Shown: one piece after another, positions 1-6,554 of the stretch
Layout: each line of letters begins with the position of its first letter
Position numbering within the stretch: position 1 is the stretch's first letter
Source of the DNA: CAYOHY01 sp964403885
GTDB lineage: Bacteria; Actinomycetota; Coriobacteriia; Anaerosomatales; PHET01
Direction: 5' to 3'
Assembly (NCBI GenBank): GCA_964403885.1
Contig: CAYOHY010000070.1
Location: forward strand, 1-8,204
DNA length: 8,204 nucleotides
The notes under the pieces: generated by a model
Database searches by the model: none
What the model was told of the DNA's origin: nothing
What the model saw: the letters and a program-made list of their open reading frames with translations, nothing else
Program-made: the position numbers and the translations under genes

Positions 1-107
1 CCTCGTCCCGAATGCTACCACCGAGCACTGACGTCGAGTGTGATTGCCGGTCCAGCCCCAGATGCCGGCATCCTGCCGGGGTGTCGGGCGCCTCAGCGGC
101 GACCGTG
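1..107. other. Non-coding region downstream of the operon
   Basis: This stretch follows the stop codon of the last kdp gene on the minus strand. I see no open frame in it with a credible start, ribosome site or family match on either strand. Its only clear structure is the short hairpin at 65-79, described separately. It may be the gap between the operon and a neighbour outside the window. Confidence 0.5.
65..79 (-). terminator. Possible operon-end hairpin without a T-tract
   Basis: A perfect 6-base stem (CCGGCA / TGCCGG) with a 3-base loop lies about 30-45 bases past the stop codon of the last gene. Flanking CCCC and GGGG runs could lengthen or compete with the stem. No run of T follows on the minus strand, so it does not fit a classical intrinsic terminator. 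High-G+C bacteria often show hairpins of this kind after operons, but the call rests on position and symmetry only. Confidence 0.3.
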
Positions 108-1217
108 TCAGGCGTGACGATCGTCCTCGGCAACGATGACCACGTCGATGTTGCGGGTCTCGCGCATGATGCGGTTCACGATCGATCCATGGAAGACCTC
201 GTCCCAGCGGCTGCGCGCCGACTGTCCCAACACGATGAAGGTGACTTGGTGCGTTCGTGCGAACTCGATCACCGTCTGGGCCACATCGTCTCCACCCAGC
301 TCGACGAAGTCGCCTTCGAGCTCATCGGTCAGCCTGCGCAGGGTGTCGACCGCCGCCTGATCAGCATCGGTGAGCAACACCGAGGGTGGCTTGACGTGAA
401 CCACCCACAGCTCCCCGCCCAGCCGCTTGGCCAACTGGTAACCGCGACGTACGAGCTTGGGGCCGCTCGGTTTGGTGGTGACGGCGACGAGTACCCGGTC
501 GACGGCCCCCCAGGTCTTGTCGACATCGTGCGTTGCCATGAACTCCTCGAGGTCCTCGTCGACCTCCTCGGCGGTCTTGCGGAGCGACAGTTCGCGCAGG
601 GCGACCAAGTTTCCTCGGCGGAAGAACCGGGTGAGTGCTTGGTCAACCTTGTCCGTGTGATAGATGACGCCCCTGTTGAGGCGGTTGGTCAGCGCTTCGG
701 GGGTGATGTCGACGAGCACCACCTCGTCGGCCTCGTCGAGAATGCGGTCGGGCATGGTCTCGCGCACGCGCACGCCGGTGATCTGCTCGACCTTGTCGTT
801 GAGGCTCTCCAGGTGCTGCACGTTGACAGTGGACAACACGTTGATGCCTGCCGAGAGGATCTCCTCGACCGACTGCCAGCGTTTGTCGTGTCGCGCACCC
901 GGGATGTTGGTGTGGGCGAGCTCGTCGACGAGCACTACGGACGGTCGCCGCGCGATCACGGCTTGTGTGTCGAGCTCATCGAAGACGGCGCCGCGGTATT
1001 CGATCTTCTCGGTGGGAACGAACTCGAGACCCTCAGCCAGTGCGAGGGTCTCAGGGCGGTCGTGTGGTTCGAGGTACCCCACGACCACGTTCTCGCCGCG
1101 CGAAGCGCGCCGCTGTGCCTCGGAGAGCATGGTGTACGTCTTGCCGACGCCCGCGGCGTAGCCCAGGAAGATCTTGTGGCAGCCGCGCCCCGGGTGGTTG
1201 CAACCCTCGTCGCTCAC
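108..1217 (-). CDS. kdpD: Stand-alone KdpD N-terminal sensor protein (KdpD domain plus Usp-like domain)
   Basis: This cytoplasmic protein of 369 residues matches only the N-terminal half of the K+ sensor kinase KdpD. Seen: a Walker A motif at residues 19-27 (GYAAGVGKT), a Walker B-like stretch at 94-104 (VVLVDELAHTN) with the typical RHDKRWQSVEE segment after it, and the family's STVNVQHLESLND block near 129-141. A Usp-like (universal stress protein) domain runs from about 239 to 363, with GQSARSRW and HGSIVNRI in the expected nucleotide-site region. It stops there: no DUF4118 membrane helices, H-box or ATPase domain follows. The start is GTG, with GGGAGGA at 1221-1227 just upstream. It begins 14 bases after kdpC and is the last gene of the operon. 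In E. coli this part of KdpD tunes the kinase and helps KdpE on DNA; in some bacteria the Usp domain binds cyclic di-AMP. Here it must act in trans, probably on the kinase at 6551-8098. That partnership is inferred. Family assignment is very sure. Confidence 0.95.
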   Translation of the reverse strand: MSDEGCNHPGRGCHKIFLGYAAGVGKTYTMLSEAQRRASRGENVVVGYLEPHDRPETLALAEGLEFVPTEKIEYRGAVFDELDTQAVIARRPSVVLVDELAHTNIPGARHDKRWQSVEEILSAGINVLSTVNVQHLESLNDKVEQITGVRVRETMPDRILDEADEVVLVDITPEALTNRLNRGVIYHTDKVDQALTRFFRRGNLVALRELSLRKTAEEVDEDLEEFMATHDVDKTWGAVDRVLVAVTTKPSGPKLVRRGYQLAKRLGGELWVVHVKPPSVLLTDADQAAVDTLRRLTDELEGDFVELGGDDVAQTVIEFARTHQVTFIVLGQSARSRWDEVFHGSIVNRIMRETRNIDVVIVAEDDRHA

Positions 1218-1231
1218 GAGTCCTCCCGATT

Positions 1232-1810
1232 CTACTGTGCGGCCGCGGCGTCGAGTGCGAGGTTCAGCTCCAGCACGTTGACGCGCGGTTCGCCCATGAA
1301 CCCGAGCTGCCTACCGGTCACGTGGGCCGTCACGAGATCGCGCACGGCTGCGGCATCCATCTGACGGGCCTGTGCGACCCGTTCCACCTGAAGATACGCC
1401 GAATCCGGCGAGATGTCGGGGTCAAGCCCGCTGCCTGATGCGGTCACGAGGTCGACCGGCACGGCTCCCGCCGTCGCGCCGGGGTTCTCTGCGATTGTCC
1501 GGGCCACCCGGGCGCGGACCTGGTCATAGAGCGCGCGGCTCGTGGGCCCAAGGTTCGACGCCGAGGAGGCGCTTGCGTCGTAGCCATCGCCTGCGGCGGA
1601 CGGCCTACCGTGGAAGTACCCCGGCCGCGCGAACGACTGGCCGATAAGCCGCGAGCCTACCACGCGGCCGTCGCTTGTGATGAGCGAGCCGGCGGCCTGT
1701 GCCGGGAACACGACCCGGCCAATCGCCCATACCGTGAGGGGGTAGACCACGCCCAAGAGGACCGCGGTCACAATCGACATGCGAAGCGAGATGAGCAGTG
1801 CGCGTCTCAT
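1232..1810 (-). CDS. kdpC: Potassium-transporting ATPase subunit KdpC
   Basis: KdpC is the small accessory subunit of the KdpFABC K+ pump, anchored in the membrane with most of its mass outside. In the family it is thought to raise the ATP affinity of KdpB. The 192 residues fit the usual length (190 in E. coli). Seen: one N-terminal membrane helix at about residues 12-35, then GSLI (41-44), GSRLIGQSF (52-60), YFHGRPSAAGDGYDA (65-79), TASGSGLDPDISP (123-135), QVERVAQAR (141-149) and the C-terminal VNVLELNLALD (177-187). All of these are family signatures. The ATG start has AGGAG at 1817-1821, six bases upstream, which overlaps the kdpB stop codon. The gap to kdpB is 9 bases, so translation is probably coupled. 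Nothing is missing or odd. Confidence 0.97.
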   Translation of the reverse strand: MRRALLISLRMSIVTAVLLGVVYPLTVWAIGRVVFPAQAAGSLITSDGRVVGSRLIGQSFARPGYFHGRPSAAGDGYDASASSASNLGPTSRALYDQVRARVARTIAENPGATAGAVPVDLVTASGSGLDPDISPDSAYLQVERVAQARQMDAAAVRDLVTAHVTGRQLGFMGEPRVNVLELNLALDAAAAQ

Positions 1811-1819
1811 GTGCGGCTC

Positions 1820-3898
1820 CTAACCCATGCCCAATACGACGAGCGCGACGTCGATGACCTTCATGCCAAGAAACGGTAGGAGGATGCCGCCCAGGCCGTA
1901 CAGAAGCAGATTTCGCCTGAGCAGTGCGCCCGCACCCACGGGGCGATACTCCACGCCTCGGAGCGCGAGCGGTATGAGCGCGATGATGATGAGCGCATTG
2001 AAGATGACTGCCGATAGGATCGCGGTCTGTGGCGAGTGAAGGCGCATGACGTTGAGGGCGCCCAGCTCAGGATGGCCGACCATGAACATGGCAGGAATGA
2101 TCGCGAAGTACTTCGCGACGTCGTTCGCGATCGAGAACGTGGTGAGCGAGCCGCGCGTCATCAGCAACTGCTTGCCGATTGCCACGATCTCGATGAGCTT
2201 GGTGGGGTCCGAGTCGAGGTCGACCATGTTGCCGGCTTCTTTGGCGGCGCTGGTGCCCGAGTTCATCGCCACGCCCACATCCGCCTGCGCCAGCGCAGGC
2301 GCGTCGTTGGTGCCGTCACCCGTCATCGCGACGAGTTTGCCGCTGCCCTGCTCCTTGCGGATCAGCTCCATCTTTGTCTCAGGCGTCGCCTCGGCGAGGA
2401 AGTCGTCGACGCCGGCCTCGCGTGCGATGACGGCCGCGGTCACGGGATTGTCGCCGGTGATCATGACGGTGCGGATGCCCATGGAGCGTAGCTGCTCGAA
2501 GCGCTCTCGGATGCCGCCCTTGACGATGTCTTTCAGGTGGATGACGCCCAGCACCTGACGCCCCGAGGCGACTGCGAGCGGCGTGCCGCCCTGTTCGGAC
2601 ACGCTGCGCACGATCGCGTCGAGTTCCACCGGTACCATTGCGCCCTGCTCCTCGACCCAGTGGATCACGGCGTCCGAGGCGCCCTTGCGGACCCGCATGT
2701 CGCCGATGTCGATACCGCTCATGCGTGTCTGAGCCGTGAACGGTACGAAGGTGGTGATCGCCGGATCGAGATGGCGCTCTCGCACGCCGAACCGTTTCGC
2801 GAGCACCACGATCGAGCGTCCCTCGGGCGTCTCATCGGAGAGTGATGAGAGTTGGGCGGCGCTCGCGAGCTCGGCCTCGGTCACGCCGGGCACCGGCAGG
2901 AACTCCGCCGCCTGGCGGTTGCCGAACGTGATGGTACCGGTCTTGTCGAGTAGCAACGTGTCGACGTCGCCGGCGGCCTCCACCGCGCGGCCGGACATGG
3001 CGAGCACGTTGCGCTGCACAAGTCGGTCCATGCCCGCGATGCCGATGGCGGACAGCAGCCCGCCAATGGTGGTGGGGATGAGGCACACGAGCAGCGCGAT
3101 CAACACGCTCACAGTCACCGGCGTTCCCGAGAACTGCGCGAACGCCCTGAGGCTTGTGACCACGAGCAGGAAGATGATGGTGAGCACGATCAGGAGGATG
3201 TCGAGTGCGACCTCGTTGGGGGTCTTCTGGCGGCTTGCGCCTTCCACCAGCCCGATCATGCGGTCGAGGAACGTCTGCCCCGGGTCTGACGTGATACGCA
3301 CAACGATCCTGTCGGACAGCACCTTTGTGCCGCCGGTGACCGCCGAGCGATCGCCGCCGGACTCGCGAATCACGGGGGCCGACTCGCCCGTGATCGCGCT
3401 TTCGTCGACCGAGGCGATGCCTTCGATCACGTCGCCGTCGCCCGGGATGATCTCGCCGGCGACGACGACCACGGTGTCGCCTTTGCGAAGGCACGACGCT
3501 GCGACGACTTCGGTGCCGCCGTCTTCAAGCCGGCGTGTCGCTTCGGTGTCGGTCTTCATGGTGCGCAAAGCGTCGGCCTGCGCCTTGCCGCGGCCCTCGG
3601 CCATCGCCTCGGCAAAGTTCGCGAACAACACCGTGAACCACAGCCATGCGGCAATCGACGCGAGAAAGCCAAACTCAGACGCACCCGAGATGGCGGCGCG
3701 GATCGCGTACCAGGTAGTGATGCTGCTGCCCACCTCGACCACGAACATGACGGGGTTGCGATACAGCGTCCGTGGATCGAGCTTCGCGAGCGCATCACGC
3801 GCCGCGCGGGCAAACATCGCCGCGTCGAAGGTAGCCGAGGAACGACGGGGCGGTGCGGTAGTCTCGACAGAGTCGGTGAGGGGCGTCTTCTGGGTCAT
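1820..3898 (-). CDS. kdpB: Potassium-transporting P-type ATPase subunit KdpB
   Basis: KdpB is the catalytic subunit of KdpFABC: it hydrolyses ATP through an aspartyl-phosphate and drives K+ uptake against its gradient. Numbering from the ATG at 3898 (692 residues; E. coli 682): TGES in the actuator domain at 170-173, membrane CLIPTTIGG at 272-280, phosphorylated Asp318 in DKTGTIT (318-324), the nucleotide-binding FTAQTRMSG near 387-395 and RKGAS at 404-408, TGDN at 481-484, TGDGTNDAP at 526-534, and the membrane Asp593/Lys596 pair in NDVAKYF, matching Asp583/Lys586 of E. coli. Ser173 matches the E. coli serine (Ser162) whose phosphorylation shuts the pump off at high K+, so this control may be kept. 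An in-frame ATG at 3904 is possible, but AAGG at 3906-3909 sits 8 bases from the 3898 ATG and only 2 from the other. A Thr/Pro/Arg-rich leader of about 20 residues precedes the conserved part. It lies 11 bases after kdpA. Confidence 0.97.
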   Translation of the reverse strand: MTQKTPLTDSVETTAPPRRSSATFDAAMFARAARDALAKLDPRTLYRNPVMFVVEVGSSITTWYAIRAAISGASEFGFLASIAAWLWFTVLFANFAEAMAEGRGKAQADALRTMKTDTEATRRLEDGGTEVVAASCLRKGDTVVVVAGEIIPGDGDVIEGIASVDESAITGESAPVIRESGGDRSAVTGGTKVLSDRIVVRITSDPGQTFLDRMIGLVEGASRQKTPNEVALDILLIVLTIIFLLVVTSLRAFAQFSGTPVTVSVLIALLVCLIPTTIGGLLSAIGIAGMDRLVQRNVLAMSGRAVEAAGDVDTLLLDKTGTITFGNRQAAEFLPVPGVTEAELASAAQLSSLSDETPEGRSIVVLAKRFGVRERHLDPAITTFVPFTAQTRMSGIDIGDMRVRKGASDAVIHWVEEQGAMVPVELDAIVRSVSEQGGTPLAVASGRQVLGVIHLKDIVKGGIRERFEQLRSMGIRTVMITGDNPVTAAVIAREAGVDDFLAEATPETKMELIRKEQGSGKLVAMTGDGTNDAPALAQADVGVAMNSGTSAAKEAGNMVDLDSDPTKLIEIVAIGKQLLMTRGSLTTFSIANDVAKYFAIIPAMFMVGHPELGALNVMRLHSPQTAILSAVIFNALIIIALIPLALRGVEYRPVGAGALLRRNLLLYGLGGILLPFLGMKVIDVALVVLGMG

Positions 3899-3909
3899 GT
3901 GCATCGCCT

Positions 3910-5637
3910 TCAGAACAGCCGGCTGCTGCCCACGAGCAGGTGCTCGAGGACCGGGCCAAGCGCATAGACAGGGAAGAACGTGAGCGCGCCCACGATCACG
4001 ATCACGCCCACGAGCAGACCCACGAACAGTCCGCCATGGGTGGGGAAGGTGCCCGAGGAGGGTGGCGCGATCTTCTTCGCGGCCATCGACCCCGCGATGC
4101 CCAGCACCGGCGCGATGAACAGATACCTGCCGATGAGCATGCCAACGCCCAGGGCGATCGCGTAGTACGGCTCGGCTGCGGAAAGTCCCCCAAACGCCGA
4201 ACCGTTGTTGCCCACTGCCGAGGTCGCACCGTACAGGATCTCGGACAGCGCGTGAGGGCCGGCGTTCAATGTGCCGGCCGCCGCCGCCGGTACGATTGTC
4301 GCGAGTGCGGCGATCACAAGGATGCCCGCCTCGAGCGCGAGCACCGCGAACATCGCGAGTTTCATTTCAGCGGGGCCGATCTTCTTCCCCAGGAACTCAG
4401 GCGTCCGGCCCACCATCAACCCAGCGATGAACACCGCTATGAGGGCGAAGATCAACATGCCATAGAGGCCCGACCCCACGCCGCCGAACACGATTTCGCC
4501 CAGCGCTATGTTGAGCATCGCCATGCCGCCCGAAAGCGGCATGAGGCTGTCGTGGCTCGAGTTGACCGCGCCGCATGACGAGGCGGTGGTGGCGTTGGTG
4601 AACAATGCGCTACCGGCGATCCCGAAGCGCACCTCCTTGCCCTCCATGTTGCCGCCGGGAGCGCCGTCCGATGCCTCCTGTGACGCCCCCGCCTGAGCAA
4701 GCAGGGGGTTGCCGGCGCGTTCGAAGCCGTAGATGGCGGTCACGCCGATCGAGAACAGGATCACCATGACCGCGAGCAGTGCCCACCCTTGTTGCATGTG
4801 GTTGGCGAATCGACCCACGCACAGCGCCAGCGCCGCCGGGATCAGAAGAATCGCCGCGATCTCGAGCAGGTTGGACAGCGGCGTGGGGTTCTCATAGGGG
4901 TGAGCTGAGTTGGCGTTGAAGAACCCACCACCGTTGGTGCCTAGCTCCTTGATCGCCTCCTGCGACGCGACGGGCCCCTGGGAGATGGCCTGCGTGGTTC
5001 CTTCAAGAGTAGTCGCGGTGACCCGACCTTCGAAACTCTGCACCACGCCCTGGCCCATGAGTGCGATCGAGAGCACGAGCGATAGCGGGAGAAGGACATA
5101 CAGCACGCCGCGCACGAGGTCGACCCAGAAGTTCCCGATCGTGCGCACGCCTTTGCGCGTGAGCCCGCGCACGAGCGCCATCGCAACCCCCATACCCACG
5201 GCCGCAGAGATGAAGTTCTGCCACGTCAGCCCCACCATCTGCACAAGATGGCTTACGCCGGTCTCGCCCGCGTATACCTGCCAGTCAGTGTTGGTGGCGA
5301 ATGCAACGGCGACATTGAACGCGAGCAGGGGGTTCATGCCTGCTGCGTGTGTGGGGTTCATCGGCAGGAGACCTTGGGCGAGCAGGAGTGCGAACAGCAC
5401 AGCGATCGAGACCGCCGAGAAGCCCATGACCGACGCAGTGTATGCGAGCCACGTCATCTCGCCATCGGGGTCCACGCCTACGAGGCGGTAGGTCGCCTTC
5501 TCCAACGGCCCCACCACCGGGTGAAGCCATGTTCGTCGTCCCACATACACGGCGTGCAGATACGATGAAAGCGGTATCGCTGCGACGATGACGAACACGA
5601 ACATGGCCATCAGCTGGAAGAAGTCCGAATGCGTCAC
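3910..5637 (-). CDS. kdpA: Potassium-transporting ATPase subunit KdpA (K+ channel-like)
   Basis: KdpA is the K+-selective membrane subunit of KdpFABC, related to the SKT (superfamily of K+ transporters) channels, with four pore loops and about ten membrane helices. With the GTG start at 5637 it has 575 residues (E. coli 557). Pore-loop segments seen in order: TNTDWQ (115-120), TNGGGFF (234-240), TTASSCGAVNSSHDS (350-364) and GNNGSAF (476-482). Family blocks NANSAHPYENPTPLSN (241-256), EIVFGGVGSGLYGM (381-394) and GRTPEFLGKKI (410-420) are also intact. The frame stays open up to 5700, but the extra 21 codons lie inside kdpF, look unlike KdpA and lack its first membrane helix. GTG at 5637 opens directly onto that helix and has GGAGAGG at 5649-5655, 11 bases upstream inside kdpF. 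It starts 5 bases after the kdpF stop. The loop around 311-331 is Ala/Gly-rich and variable. Confidence 0.97.
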   Translation of the reverse strand: MTHSDFFQLMAMFVFVIVAAIPLSSYLHAVYVGRRTWLHPVVGPLEKATYRLVGVDPDGEMTWLAYTASVMGFSAVSIAVLFALLLAQGLLPMNPTHAAGMNPLLAFNVAVAFATNTDWQVYAGETGVSHLVQMVGLTWQNFISAAVGMGVAMALVRGLTRKGVRTIGNFWVDLVRGVLYVLLPLSLVLSIALMGQGVVQSFEGRVTATTLEGTTQAISQGPVASQEAIKELGTNGGGFFNANSAHPYENPTPLSNLLEIAAILLIPAALALCVGRFANHMQQGWALLAVMVILFSIGVTAIYGFERAGNPLLAQAGASQEASDGAPGGNMEGKEVRFGIAGSALFTNATTASSCGAVNSSHDSLMPLSGGMAMLNIALGEIVFGGVGSGLYGMLIFALIAVFIAGLMVGRTPEFLGKKIGPAEMKLAMFAVLALEAGILVIAALATIVPAAAAGTLNAGPHALSEILYGATSAVGNNGSAFGGLSAAEPYYAIALGVGMLIGRYLFIAPVLGIAGSMAAKKIAPPSSGTFPTHGGLFVGLLVGVIVIVGALTFFPVYALGPVLEHLLVGSSRLF

Positions 5638-5642
5638 GACGC

Positions 5643-5735
5643 CTACAGCCTCTCCGGGTTGATGAGCGCCCACACGAGATAGCCGAGCAGCGCCAAACAC
5701 ACGGCGCCCACGACGACGAGCTCAACGGTTTCCAC
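5643..5735 (-). CDS. kdpF: KdpF, small membrane peptide of the Kdp pump
   Basis: This is a 30-residue gene, easily missed by size cut-offs. It encodes a single membrane helix (about residues 4-25) ending in LGYLVWALINPERL, which is the family hallmark (compare LGYLVYALINAEAF in E. coli). KdpF sits in the KdpFABC complex and helps stabilise it, but is not strictly essential in E. coli. The start is GTG, with AAGGGGG at 5743-5749, seven bases upstream, a strong ribosome site for the first gene of the pump block. The stop TAG is 5 bases before the kdpA start, and the ribosome site of kdpA lies within the last codons of kdpF, so their translation is likely linked. Assignment is firm from both motif and place. 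Confidence 0.93.
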   Translation of the reverse strand: METVELVVVGAVCLALLGYLVWALINPERL

Positions 5736-5846
5736 GAATGCGCCCCCTTGCCATGTCGACCAATACTCTCGACTAGCATCACGCCGGAACTGTTGTGTTC
5801 GCGTGAAGTGCGGTGGCGGGCGAGTTAAGAAGCAGTGAAGTGTTTG
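5736..5846 (-). promoter_or_regulatory. Probable kdpFABC promoter and regulator-binding region
   Basis: This 111-base gap separates the regulator gene from kdpF and is the largest non-coding space inside the operon. It carries a direct repeat CACTTCAC on the minus strand at 5835-5842 and 5803-5810, 32 bases apart (about three helical turns). Nearer kdpF there is an imperfect dyad, GTCGA / TCGAC, around a TATTGG that could be a poor -10 element. No good -35 accompanies it, as expected of an activator-dependent promoter. OmpR-type regulators bind direct repeats, so this is a reasonable target for the KdpE protein encoded just upstream. The repeats are seen; their role is inferred. No riboswitch-like fold or terminator was recognised. 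Confidence 0.45.
5803..5842 (-). repeat. Direct repeat CACTTCAC, two copies 32 bases apart
   Basis: On the plus strand both copies read GTGAAGTG, at 5803-5810 and 5835-5842. They are identical over 8 bases and lie between the KdpE-like gene and kdpF, the position expected for operator half-sites of this regulator family. The sequence does not closely resemble the AT-rich KdpE site of E. coli. Confidence 0.4.
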
Positions 5847-6554
5847 TCACTCCGGGTCAGCGAAGCGGAAACCCACGCCGGGTTCGGTGAGGATGAAGCG
5901 CGGCACGTCTCCCTCGCGCTCGATCTTCTTGCGCAGATGCGAGATGTGCACACGGAGCGTCTGGGTGTCGCGGACGTACTCGGGGCCCCACACGTGTTCG
6001 AGGAGCATCGACGACGTTACGACGCGTCCGGCGTTGCGAGCGAGCAGCGCCAGGATGTCGAACTCGAGGCGCGTGAGCTTCACCGGTTCGCCGTGCAGCG
6101 TGACGATGCGGCGAGCGAGATCGATGCACAGGTCTCCGGAGCGTATCTCGGAGAGTCCCGCCTCCGTGGGCGAGGCGCGACGCAAGAGCGCGCGGATGCG
6201 TGCGAGCAGCTCGCCGGTGGAGAACGGCTTGGTGAGGTAGTCGTCAGCGCCCAAATCGAGCGCGGCGATCTTGTCGTCGTCGCCCGTGCGAACCGACAGG
6301 ACCAAGATGGGGCCGGTGTACCAGGTGCGCAGTTCTCGGCAGGCTTCGAGGCCGCTCATGCCGGGCAGAGCGAGGTCGAGGATGACGAGGTCCGGCGTGC
6401 GCTCGGCGGTGAGCGCGATGCCGTCCTCGGCGGATCCGGCCACGTCGACGACGTAGGATCGCGCCTGCAGCACCGACTTGAGGGCGCGCTGGATCTGTTG
6501 CTCGTCGTCGACCACCAAGATTCGTGCCGGACGCTCTGGTGCCGCCTCGCTCAT
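5847..6554 (-). CDS. kdpE: KdpE-like response regulator, OmpR family
   Basis: This two-domain transcription factor of 235 residues (E. coli KdpE 225) should activate kdpFABC when phosphorylated by its kinase. Receiver domain, about residues 10-125: acidic pocket VVDDE (14-18), phosphorylated Asp60 in LVILDLALPG, the switch Ser87 in LVLSVR and Lys109 in LTKPF; the stretch GDDDKIAALDLGADDYLTKPF region is typical of KdpE. C-terminal winged-helix domain, about 135-232: LTRLEFDILALLARNAGRVV, then the recognition helix near DTQTLRVHISHLRKKIE and a final hairpin ending PGVGFRF. The frame stays open far upstream, but that part is antisense-like shadow of the kinase gene. The chosen ATG overlaps the kinase stop by ATGA and has GAGGAG at 6560-6565, five bases upstream. 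Kinase and regulator are therefore translationally coupled and almost surely partners. Calling it KdpE rests on similarity and place next to kdpFABC. Confidence 0.9.
   Translation of the reverse strand: MSEAAPERPARILVVDDEQQIQRALKSVLQARSYVVDVAGSAEDGIALTAERTPDLVILDLALPGMSGLEACRELRTWYTGPILVLSVRTGDDDKIAALDLGADDYLTKPFSTGELLARIRALLRRASPTEAGLSEIRSGDLCIDLARRIVTLHGEPVKLTRLEFDILALLARNAGRVVTSSMLLEHVWGPEYVRDTQTLRVHISHLRKKIEREGDVPRFILTEPGVGFRFADPE

Noticed and set aside
12..1364. A long plus-strand open frame of 450 codons opposite the KdpD N-terminal gene
   Set aside because: It is the antisense shadow of a well-matched gene. Its product has no recognisable domain, and such frames are routine in G+C-rich DNA.
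2101..2118. An 18-base perfect palindrome TCGCGAAGTACTTCGCGA, whose arms match the CGCGAAG motif near 8142-8204
   Set aside because: It encodes the conserved KdpB peptide VAKYFA in the NDVAKYFAI block, so protein constraint plus G+C-rich codon choice explains it. I would reconsider only if the bases, not just the residues, are conserved in relatives.
2736..3983. A plus-strand open frame of 415 codons opposite kdpB
   Set aside because: It is a low-complexity Ser/Thr/Arg/Pro-rich product opposite an intact kdpB, with no ribosome site or family match.
5638..5700. An upstream start that would lengthen KdpA by 21 residues
   Set aside because: The added residues lie out of frame over kdpF, do not resemble KdpA and precede its natural first membrane helix.
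5736..5846. A cyclic di-AMP (ydaO-type) or other riboswitch before kdpF
   Set aside because: The gap is only 111 bases, shorter than that class needs, and I recognise none of its conserved segments or a following terminator.
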